NCBI GenBank assembly: GCA_019916065.1 | Contig: CM034244.1 | Span: 26,838,471-26,902,470, forward strand | DNA length: 64,000 nt | Direction: 5' to 3' | DNA from: Vitellaria paradoxa | Lineage: Eukaryota > Streptophyta > Magnoliopsida > Ericales > Sapotaceae | Shown here: positions 34,654 to 44,632 of the stretch, one piece after another | Position numbering within the stretch: the first letter of the stretch is position 1 | Layout: every line of letters begins with the position of its first letter | Made by a program: the position numbers and the translations under genes | The notes under the pieces: generated by a model | Databases searched by the model: none | What the model was told of the DNA's origin: nothing | What the model saw: only the letters and a program-made list of their open reading frames with translations

Positions 34654-36162
34654 TGCTTGTTCTTGTTTAATTACCTCACTCCAAGATAAAAGCTCAAATA
34701 AAATTCAGATTATAAATTCAAATTTAAAGAAAATGTTAAGTACGGTAAATCAAGACAAGTTTTCCCCCAAGTGCAAGGTGTGGTTGAAGCACAAAATAAC
34801 TGGTAAGTCCCAGGTCATTTCCACAGGGATCTAGGGAGTAATGAAGTGAATGACTCTAATGGAGATTAATTTGACAAAACACAACTCACAGAAAAATGTA
34901 AAATAGAAAATTAAAATCTGATTTGGTTGGTTGATGGTTTTGAACTAATTTTCCAAAAGCAAAGTGAATTTAAACTAAAAGATTAAGTGATAAAAAAGGT
35001 TGAGCAAGACAAGTTTAATACCAATCCGAATGAATTTCAAGTGCCAAGAGTTTATAAATTACCAAATCAATTTGTTCTGATTTTTGAGAAAATTAATTTC
35101 AATTGAAACAAACCATGGATTAAACACTCAATGTGCATAACCTATTTTAAGGACAATAGGAGTTCTAATTCTAGGCAACCCACATACAACAATGTCATGA
35201 GAGTTCTAAGTTAAGCAACACCTATGAACTCATCAATAGGATATACAAAGTTGGATTAATCGGGTCTTGAATCAATGAGTTCTAAGACACCCAGCTGCAA
35301 ATTGACTTGATAACCATAAGAACTCAAAGTAAATCCATGAAGTTCGGCCACTTGAGATTCATTGGAAAGGTATTACCCTTGCCTTGGCCCAAGAAGACTT
35401 AGCCGAGCATGTTAAAAAGAAGAAAAACAGAAGTGGAAATCTGATTGGAAGACATTACAATCTGAAATTGAAAGTTAAATGGATTTAGAACTGAAAATCT
35501 GATTACAGAAATTGGAATGAATTCAAAATGTAAATCTCAAAAACTCTAATGCCGAATTGAAATTCCCATGTAAAACTATGAACTCTCAATGAATTTCTCT
35601 CCAAAACTCTCTCTACGAAATCTGAATCTCCTTTTCCCAATTTTTTTCTGTTTTCTTTTTGTGTCTCTACTCCACTTCTCTCTCCTCTCTTTCTCTCTCC
35701 TCTAACCGAATGTAGTCCTCATGATGGCTCCTTCTCTCTCCTATATCTTTTTTACTGATTTGCCCTCCCTGGATTACAGGTTACATCACATGGAGAAGTT
35801 GGGGTCACATGGAATTCGTTGCTGTGAAGAAGCTCATATTCGAATACAGTAAAACCATATTCGAATATGATCCCCTGCTGCAGAAATTTCCAGAATAGTG
35901 ATTCTGATCTCTTTGCATTGATTTCAACTGAATTTTCTTCTTCTTCTGAAATAGCTTCAATCCTTTGATGTGTTGTGCAGCATGCTTTCTTCTCAACATC
36001 CTCAATGTAGCTTAATTTCTTGTTTTTGTGATGGAAATCAACACATATTCCACTTTGGAGATATGGAGATGAAATCTGCACAAAACATAAATTTTATATC
36101 TTTTTATGATGTGTGCAAGTGTAATTTGAATATATAAATATGTAACAATTGATGTCCAATCA
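34654..36162 (-). repeat. 5' LTR of element 2
   Basis: 1,509 bp, about 99 percent identical by eye to the 3' LTR. It carries the palindrome pair at 35,837-35,867 and the TATA-like site at 35,741-35,748. A further single TATTCGAATA (34,411) lies in the leader between the PBS and gag. Confidence 0.93.
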
Positions 36163-36452
36163 TGGCTAGTCAGGTAGCTAGTCGCGACGGCTAGGTTTTT
36201 AGTGGAGTGAGACCGTCAGTATACATTGGATGCTAAGCCCGTAAAGTCACTGGTTCCCAAGATTGGGGGTAGAGGATGATAGGAGTATGATTATCCTAGG
36301 AGGATTTAGATTAAACTTCTTTACCAAATTTTACTGTGACTAGCAACCTCTCTTGTTTATGTATGAATGATGTGTTGGAATTATTTAATTATATTTAATT
36401 CCTCTTGATGAATATTTTATAAAAATATATATATATATATGAAACTTGTATT

Positions 36453-36515
36453 GCTACGGGGTTTGATCTCGAGACCTTGAAGATCTGAATCTAAGATCCC
36501 TACCACTACAACATA
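36453..36515 (-). repeat. Second tRNA-like segment in LTR-B
   Basis: The minus strand reads TGTAGTGGTAGGG followed by GGTCTCGAGATCAAACCCC, reminiscent of polymerase III A and B boxes. Not a complete tRNA. Together with 22,121-22,200 it suggests tRNA-derived fragments inside this long LTR. Confidence 0.35.
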
Positions 36516-37302
36516 GACTTCATTGTGGTACACACATAAATATTTAACTATTTTTACATGTAAGTAAAATTGTAGTTACGGTGACGGTTTCATTGAACCG
36601 TTGTAAGTATAATTTACATTATTCAGTTGGGATCTATTGAATTAATTGTTGCATAAACAGTATGCCACCTAATCACATTCACTGTAGTGGGTCACTTAAT
36701 ACAGTGTAGCATTTCAACCACTGCATATAGGCACCTAAGAGATTTTGATTACTGGGCTTTAGTAGCTCACCCCTTGTGGGAATATTTTTTTTCAGGATAT
36801 TAAGCACAGGGATATAGAAGATAAGCTAGAAAGAGATTAATTTCTCTTAAATATTCTATCAGAGGAGTTATCTATTTTTTTTCTTTCCTGCACAGAGTTG
36901 GAAGGCTTTATTTTTGTGGTCTGTAATAATAATTGTTGGATGATTGTAATTATTAAGTTTAAACCTAATTTGCTTTTATTTGGTATGTAATGTTAATCGC
37001 GTGGATGGGACACTTAGATGGCTTTGTAATATTTTTCTCTATCTTTATTTTGTGTCCTGTAGTTGAAATCCCATCAAATGATTCAGTCCAATGACTTATA
37101 AATATTGTTTGGGATAAACAAAGGATTTTGAATATCTTAAATTTTTCTTGCGGGTCAACCCCAGTTTGCGGGTCAACCCCAGTTTGGAGGAAAATTTTGG
37201 GGTGTGACAGTGTGTTATTATCATTTTATTCTTATACCCAACAAATAAATCCCAAGTCACCCCTGGGTATTCGGTTATGAAAATCCGGGGCGTGACAATG
37301 AT

Positions 37303-37427
37303 TGTAGTTCTTTCCTTTTAGGTACTATGTGATCATATGATAGGTGATTTTGATTTTCTATTTGACTTAGATTGTTAAGAAGGCATTAACTCTGGTATAT
37401 TTTCTTATGATTTTTTAGAAAGTGCCA
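37303..37427 (+). other. Remainder of the LTR-A element leader
   Basis: Sequence between the LTR-B insertion and the start of gag. Joined with 20,066-20,103 it forms a leader of about 160 bp, a normal length for this type of element. Confidence 0.6.
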
Positions 37428-38811
37428 CCATGTGTCGCTCTCGGTGTTAGAGGTAGAGGTAGAGGCAATGATAGAGGCAGAGGACATGGCCATGGTCGCG
37501 ATAAAGGCCAAGGTAGAGGGATTTAGGCTGGGCAGGGCCATAAAGCTCTAATGATGAAGTTCCTACTACTGCGAAATTATCATAAGAACAGGGGTCTTAC
37601 GCTGGAGTTAGAGTAGAGGTTTCATTAGGGGTGCCTTAAATGGCAGAGGTGTGATTTGAAGCACCAAGTGTGCTGTAACTAAGAATGGTAGACCCACAGA
37701 TGTAAATACAACAAATGACTGTAATTTTTGCTAGGGGAATGTAGGCAAGTCAGCTTACAGTTTCATATGAGAAATTTAAGAGAATGAAGCATTGCACTTA
37801 TTCTGGTGCAACAGACACTGAAGAGGTTGAGAAATTATTGTATACAAATAAGAAGATATTTGAAGTGATACAATTAAATAAAGATAAGACTAGAGTCCTA
37901 CTTGCTGCGTTCCAACTAGAGGGGATCGTAGCGGATTGCTAGAGTACTGTGAAGGAGTCTCATGGAGCAACTATACTTACTTGGGATGTTTTCAAGGAGC
38001 ATTTTAAGGACTACTTCTTCCCACAATCTTTGAGAGATGCCAAGCTTGACAAATTCTAAACTTGACTCAAGGGTCGATGTCTGTATTGGATTATAAATGT
38101 AAGTTTACATTGTTGGCTAAATATACTAAGGAACACACAAAGTGTAGACAATTTGAGAAGGAACTGAGGCCTACTGTTAGAGGTCGGATAGTGTTATTAG
38201 GGCTCATTGAATATAAGGCTCTGGTTGATCGAGTAGTGGTAATGGAGAAAAATTTGGCATATACCAGGCCACAAAATGAAGCTAGACAGGGTAAGTTCAA
38301 TAACAAGAAAGCAAACCTAAAAAAAAAAGAAAATTTATATGGGGCACAAACTTAGCAATTCCAGTAGGGGAGTATAGCCCCAAGTCAATCAGTAGCAATA
38401 GGAGTTTCTACACAAAATCTTGTTATTTGTCATAATTACAGATAGACCAGGCATCGCTAGTTTAATTGTCCTTTTAAAGGTGAGCTAGTTGGATCTAAAA
38501 ATAAAGCTGAGGTAAAGATTTGTTATACTTATAACCAACTGGGCCATGTGTAGAGGCGTTGCTCGCAGGGGCAACGTAATGGTAGTGCTATGAGACCTCT
38601 ACAGTCGGCTCAGTCAATACAAAATAGTAGGCTTGCAAGATCACAATCAGTGCAGACTTAGTTTCAAAGAGGTACTTAGGGTGGGGCATAGTAGCACCAA
38701 ATGGGTATTCCAAATTGGGTTCAACGACATCAAGGAGCTAAAAGTGGATCCTAGTAGGGCCAAAAGGGGGATAGAGCACCAATAGCGCCAGCTTAGGGGG
38801 GAGTTTTTACT
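37428..38811 (+). pseudogene. Gag remnant of the LTR-A chromovirus-type element
   Basis: The start reads VPPCVALGVRGRGRGNDRG, like the PPRRR/GRGRGRG opening of Tekay/Del Gag, with the initiator apparently mutated (GTG) and a stop after about 35 codons. Further on are WDVFKEHFKDYFFPQSLRD and, from 38,062, TQGSMSVLDYKCKFTLLAKY, the retrotransposon Gag core. A zinc knuckle near 38,520 (CYTYNQLGHV, stop, RRC) has lost its second Cys and contains a stop. Several stops and frame changes; non-functional. Confidence 0.82.
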
Positions 38812-40672
38812 GTGGCCCAGAATGATGGACGAGCAGAGCCTGTAGTGACTAGATGTATGTTTCTCATCTATGCTATTAAATCTACAGTTTTTGTAAACAC
38901 GGGAGCATCTCACTCATTTTTTGCTACTCCATTTATGTTTGCATTAAAATTACCCATAGATGAATTAATTCCACCATTACAAGTTGAAATACCAATAGAA
39001 AGTCATTCTATGTTAAACTAAGTCTGTAAGGGTTGTGAGATCACTACCAGGGATGAGGCTTCGGGACATAGGCACTTGCTAGTTTTTGATCTGATTGTGC
39101 TAGACACGGGAAGTTTTGATGTGATACTCAACATGAATTGGTTGTTAGTCTATCGGGTGATGATAGATTATTCTAAGGGTCGGGTTACTCTATTTACTCT
39201 TGAGGAAGATTGGATACAGTTTTCCGGTGATCGTTGTAGTCCTCAAGTCTTGCCTTCTCTTGATGGGAAGAAGAGGATAGTAACAAAGTTACGTTACTGC
39301 AGGTCGTTTGTGAATTTTTAGAAGTGTTTTTAGATGATATGTCTAGATTACTACTTGAGGGGGAGGTTAAATTTTGGATTGATTTGGCTCCTAGCACAAA
39401 ACTTATTTCTATAACCCCGTATAGATTGGTACCTGCAAAGTTGGTGAAATTGAAATCCCAGATAGAGAAGTTGAGCTCTAAGGGATCTATTTGTCCTAGC
39501 ACTTTGCCTTAGGGTGCACCAGCACTGTTTACAACCAAGAAAGAAAGAATTCTCAGGATGTGCATTGATTATCGAAGGCTGAACCAGGTCACAATCAAGA
39601 ATCGGTATCCCTTACTAAGAATCGATGATCAATTCGATCAGCTAAAGAGTTCAGTTATTTTCTTAAAGATTGATTTGAGATCTGGTTAACACTAGTTGAG
39701 GGTGAAGCAAGAAGACATTCCTAAGGTAGCATTTAGGGCTCGATATGACCACTACAAGTTCTTGGTGATGTCGTTTGGACTGACCAATGCTCTTGCCATG
39801 TTCATGGACTTAATGAACTAGGTGTTTAGCAGATATTTGGACAAATTTGTAGTTGTGTTTATTGATGACATCCTGGTTTATTCCCAATCAAAGGAAGAAT
39901 ATGAGAAGCATCTGCAAGTTATACTTCAAACCTTGAAGGACCACCAGCTCTATGCTAAACTTAGCAAGTGTGAGTTTGCCTAAAGGAGGTGAAATTTCTC
40001 GAGTATGTTGTTTCTGGAGAAGGAATTGTAGTTGATCCATCTAAGATTAAGGCTATCATAGATTGGCCAAGACCGAGAGTAGTTTTTGAGATTAGGAGTT
40101 TTCTGGGTTTGGCAGGACATTACTGACGATTTGTATGTGATTTCTCAAGGTTAGCCGAGTTGATGAGTAGGTTGACTTGAAAAGAGGTCAAATTTGTTTG
40201 AGATGAGAAGTGCGAGCGGTCTTTTCAAGAGTTAAAGAATAGGTTAACTACTGCACCAGTGCTTGTGATTCTGAAGAGGGGATTGGGTTATTCAGTTTAT
40301 TGTGATGCATCCAGGGAAGGTTTAGGCTGTGAACTGATGCAAAATGATAAAGTAGTGACTTATAGGTCTAGGCAGTTAAAGACTCATAAGCATAATTACC
40401 CAGTGCATGATTTAGAATTGGCGACAATTATCTATGCTCTAAAAACTAGAGGCACTATTTATATAGTGAGAAATTTGAGATATTTTCTGATCACAAGAGC
40501 CTGAAATATCTTTTCACACAAAAGGACCTGAATCTAAGGTAGAAGAGATGGATGGAGTACACAAAAGCTTACAATTTTGAGCTCCAATATCACCCTGGAA
40601 AGGTAAATATGGTTGCTGATGTATTTAGTCAGAAGACTCGTGGTACTTTAGCATGTCTTACCGTGCATGAGT
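38812..40672 (+). pseudogene. Pol remnant (protease, RT, RNase H) of the LTR-A element, 3' truncated
   Basis: Protease: FVNTGASHSFFATPF near 38,885, in which the catalytic Asp of DTGASHSF is Asn; then [46 protein letters not shown] near 39,550, [13 protein letters not shown] near 39,765 and [16 protein letters not shown] near 39,855. RNase H: VYCDASREGLGCELMQND near 40,300 and YHPGKVNMVADVFSQK near 40,590. At least five in-frame stops and frameshifts occur. The homology ends abruptly near 40,672, before any integrase, chromodomain or 3' LTR, so the 3' part of the element is deleted or elsewhere. Confidence 0.87.
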
Positions 40673-41197
40673 AGTACTTTAGTAGGTCTTACCGTGGTTC
40701 TTTAACAGGTTTTATTTTAATTTAAAAAAAAATATTTGTGTACAATAATTTTTACTTTAATAGGTCTTATCATACTACTGTCAAACAAACCAAAACGTTA
40801 TGTGTATATATGTGGATTCCGCCCCTTACCTTTGTAGCAACGGAACAAAAAAAAATCTGGCAAATAGGGAAGCCGTCGCTTCTTCTTCTTTTTCTTCTCC
40901 TAATGAGCAACATAGCTAATAAGAAAATGTCACCATTACCTTATGTGTATATAATCACCATTACCTGATGCTACGGTATATAAATAAAAATGTCATATTA
41001 GTTTTGTATGCTAACTACTAATAATGAGCAACATAGCTAGCGAAAATAACAGCTGCAGCTCATAACATAATTTTCTAGTCTTACTACCTGTGGTCAAAAG
41101 ACATCTCAAAATTTAAAACTACATAAAATATTTAAGCATCTTATGTAACCACATAACACTCCAAATCAAAGTCCCCACTATCTCGAGGTATTCTAAA
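40673..41197. other. Unassigned sequence between two retroelement remnants
   Basis: AT-rich, no gene seen. Includes short repeats of the phrase TTTAGTAGGTCTTACCGTG (near 40,638-40,700, decayed) at the breakpoint of the pol remnant. The right part is probably the leader of the LTR-C element read on the minus strand. Confidence 0.4.
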
Positions 41198-43034
41198 CCT
41201 ATACTCTAATACCAATCTGTCACGTCCCGAATTTTTCACAAATCCGAAAGCGTGAACAAACAACTATAAATCACCAAAATCATCATTCCAACTATTCAGA
41301 GCCAAATATTTAATAATAATGAACCAACAATCTCTAAACTTAGGTAGAACATAAATCCATCTCTAGTCTACTAAACTGAGACTATACAATAATCAATATC
41401 TAATAAAATAATAATAATAATAATAAATTGAATAATTGTGCAATCTTCTCCCTAAAATATAATTAACGAGTTACTCGAAATATTTACTCTGCCTTGGCGG
41501 TCCTATCACGACCATCATCTGGTGCAATACTCGCACCTCCATCTGAAGCTATAGGGGCATGAGCATAATATACTAATGTATATTAAAATAACCAACAGGT
41601 GCTCAGAGAAAAATAAAAATTAAATAAATCATGCACGGGTGTCCAAGCATGAATCTTTAACGTGTCATGTTAACATAAATCACATGTCAAAAATATTTAA
41701 ATTTAACACAAAATAAAATAATATAAGTTATTTTAACAAAACCATATTCTTAATTATTGGGTTAGGTACCGCTACCCAGTCAACCTATGCCTTAACCATA
41801 GGATATAAAAAATATCAACTTATCAATGCTTTGTAGGTTACTAGCCTACTAGACACAATAACACTACCTCGCGAGGGTTCTTGGTTTTTCACTAGCGCTG
41901 CTTTTAGCACCAACTTCTTATCTTGATACCTCTTTTAACCCAAAACAAAAATTGTAAAATCAATGAATAAATAATTATTTATTTATTCAAATCCAAAACA
42001 TACTTTAAAATATTTTTTCCTTATTCAAGGTTTCATAATAAAACACAAATTTCAAGATTAAAAATTTTTTTACCAACTAAATTTTAATTTCTCAAAATCA
42101 AAATCAATTTATACAAACTTTTCTAATCCACAAGACAACCACAATCACATAATTTATCATGTAGTAATAAACCAAATAATCACAAAAATTCACAAAATTA
42201 AACCACACATAATAAATTTAATTTTTATTTAACTCCACCCCTACCTTAACAATCTAAATTTGATATCTGTTGCAACAAAAGGAGATAAAGTCTACCTTCA
42301 ATTTGGAATAAGGAATGCTACTAGCTAGCCTTCTCCGTTCTCTTCATGTTTTGGCACTGCTCTTCACTTTTCCTATATTTTTATTTTTATTTTTTTATTT
42401 TTTTATGAGTGTATCAACTCAGGTTTATGTACACTCACATAAGCATATTAGATAACCTTAGGAGTCCTAAAGGTGTCATGTTTTCAATCTGCACGAGAAC
42501 TCTAAAATTAACCGCCACCTATATATTATAATAATTATAATATATCCATATTATATTTACATATATATGTATATTATCATATTATCTTTGAACATAGCAA
42601 ATTACAAGTTAGAATTTAAATGAAATTAGAATTTCAACATTACGTTACCCAACTGACCGCCTATATAACACACTAAAGTATACTAATCTACAAGAGCAAA
42701 TAGAATTCAAATGTAGGTTGGATTCTTCACCTTTATCATTTGTAAAATGATCACCTTTAACTATTATAATATTATTATCCTTTATTAAACACTTATGTCA
42801 TGTATATATATAGCAACATGAGCTTTAAATTTCAAAAATAATTACTATTTTATTTAATTAATACCCTATTTTAATAATTAAATCAATTACAAATTTATAA
42901 TTCACAAAATATTAAAAAATCCTCACAAAACACACACATCCATAATAAAACTAACAGTTAAATAAAAAAAATTATTACCGAATTAAATTATAAAATATAA
43001 CCAAAGTAAGAAATTAAAATTTTGGGTCATCGCA
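41198..43034 (-). mobile_element. LTR-C with PBS: minus-strand relative of LTR-A
   Basis: LTR 41,218-43,034 (1,817 bp): on the minus strand it begins TGCGATGACCC and ends TTCGGGACGTGACA. It is followed internally by the initiator tRNA-Met-type PBS TTGGTATTAGAGT (41,198-41,215). A shared core (GTAGGTTACTAGCCTACTAG, near 41,833) identifies it as the LTR-A/LTR-D family in inverted orientation. The rest of this element is not visible to the left, so it is a truncated 5' end. Confidence 0.75.
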
Positions 43035-44014
43035 CATACAAACCTTCTAGTACACATATTTGGTGCCGTCGAACCATGGAGGTCTAGTGCTTGAATCATG
43101 TACCTTCTCTAAGGAGATCCATCTAACAACAAACAGGATCACATTTTTCTCACAAAAACAAACCTTCTCTGTTATCAATTAAAATTCCATTCTCTTTCAA
43201 GTGTTAGATATCTCAAGCAAACACAAAGAGTAAATAAAGAAGGACAAACATTAAGCGAAAAAACCCACACAGGGAAATTCCTTAAAGCTTTTACTAAACA
43301 TCAAGCGTTGGCTACAAACTCAAAACTCTTGATAGAATGACTCCTCAACTCTATACTCTATTAACATTTTCTTGAATCCTTGATACATCAACTCTTTTAG
43401 CAAAAGTCCTCTGACTTCTCAAAGGCACAACACTGATTTCTTAGTAACTTCACTTAATTCTTAGCATATTGAATCCTCAGCTATCACGAATCTGAACTCC
43501 TCCGGATCACACACAAAAAATCTTGGCAAAGCAATTGAGAGAACCTTTCAAACTGTTTTGCTCCTTTTTAAATGAATATTCTCTCCGTATAGAATCCTAA
43601 ATACGTCCAATGTTTATATATCTCAAAATCTGGGACATATAGGCTTCAAAATCATATGTTAAGAGGATTGAAAATTCTCCTCACGGGAAGCTCGCTCAAG
43701 CGCCCTTCCCATAAGCTTCCTAAGGTGATCCTGCAGCCTTCCTGTAGCTTAGAGCGGCCTTCTTGTATGGCCAATCTTCAAAACTTGGCTTTGGGTATTT
43801 TCCTACGAGTAACCGCGGCCTTCCAACGGTCTTTTTTGCATTTTTATTGTTCTAATTCTGTTTAGCTTGTTTCAAACTTTCAAGATTATCTAATTGCTTT
43901 CTTGAGATTTTTATTCTTCTACCTGACTCAAGACAATAGTACCTTAACCTACACTAAGTCTAAAAGTTACGTAACACTTTGTTTGATCATGGATTTGCCA
44001 ATTTATAATATAAT
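43035..44014. other. Unassigned 1-kb stretch
   Basis: Less AT-rich in part (43,660-43,830, with repeated GCGGCCTTC words). It could be a fragment of an LTR or other transposon, but no terminal motifs, PBS or protein homology could be fixed. The 69-codon ORF here is not supportable as a gene. Confidence 0.3.
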
Positions 44015-44632
44015 CTTTAACAAATTGTGTAAACATTTTTAGTAGTTTACGTATGGGAAAATATATTTAACTATATTCTTTTTATAGAATAACATAATGA
44101 AATCTAATAGTTAAAATTACATATTAGTAATAAATTAATCTATTTAATTTAATTTATGAGAATTAAAGTTGACAAGATTATTATATTAGTTATGAGAACT
44201 ATTTAATATAATTTTACATAATATTTATTCTAAATTATTTTTAAAAATAAATATATCCATTTTTATGATATAATTTAATAAAAAAATGAAAGGAAGAAAA
44301 CATAATCAGTTAATTAATGTTTTTGAATATTTATTATGTTATACATTCACAATAACTTAGTATAACATTTATAAGGAATTAGTTTTTATGAATACAAATC
44401 TTTTTATTCCATGAAAATAACTTAGGAGCTACATGCAGTTAATGTAAAATATGCAGTCAGGGGTCCTCGTGTGGGCCGATGCATGCGGCGGGCATACTAA
44501 GTGTAACATGTTACAAGGGAAAGGAAAGGTGCTGTGGCTTTTGCTTTTGCTTTTGCATATTTTACTTTAAAAAAAATAAATTAAAAAAATAAAATGTTCT
44601 TGCTCATTAATGCATTTGGGTTTTTTTGGGGG
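44015..44632. repeat. Dispersed AT-rich repeat R2, copy 1
   Basis: Shares long matches with 53,790-54,610 (for example ATAGAATAACATAATGAARTC) and with 59,340-59,830 (GGAGCTACATGCAGTTAAT and GATGCATGCGGCGGG). All copies are in the same orientation. Noncoding; family unknown. Confidence 0.7.

Larger units (their letters stand above)
22676..36162 (-). mobile_element. Element 2: nearly intact 13.5-kb Athila-like LTR retrotransposon
   Basis: Flanked by the perfect 5-bp duplication TGGCT (22,671-22,675 and 36,163-36,167), with two LTRs of 1,519 and 1,509 bp that begin TGATTGGACATC and end CA on the minus strand. It has a tRNA-Asp-type PBS, a polypurine tract, one gag-pol reading frame with a single frameshift, and an accessory ORF with a single frameshift. 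The LTRs differ at roughly 15 substitutions plus several small indels, about 1 percent, indicating recent insertion. The PBS and overall plan place it in the Athila lineage of plant Ty3/Gypsy elements. The same CpG-centred palindrome (TATTCGAATA) appears ten times within it. Confidence 0.95.
20104..37297 (+). mobile_element. LTR-B: solo LTR inserted in the leader of the LTR-A element, itself split by element 2
   Basis: Begins TGTAATAACC at 20,104 and ends GGGGCGTGACA at 37,297, flanked by the 5-bp duplication ATGAT (20,099-20,103 and 37,298-37,302). Removing element 2 and its extra target copy leaves about 3.7 kb of LTR without internal region, so it is a solo LTR. The first 2.4 kb are repeated at 44,633-47,114. 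The length, the GCTCACCCCTTGTGGG phrase near 36,770 and the GTGACA end fit LTRs of the Tekay/Del chromovirus type. It contains an 18-bp tandem duplication near 37,149-37,186 and two tRNA-like stretches. Confidence 0.85.

Noticed and set aside
43035..44014. A Copia LTR or a gene around 43.0-44.0 kb
   Set aside because: No paired ends, PBS, target duplication or protein homology could be fixed.
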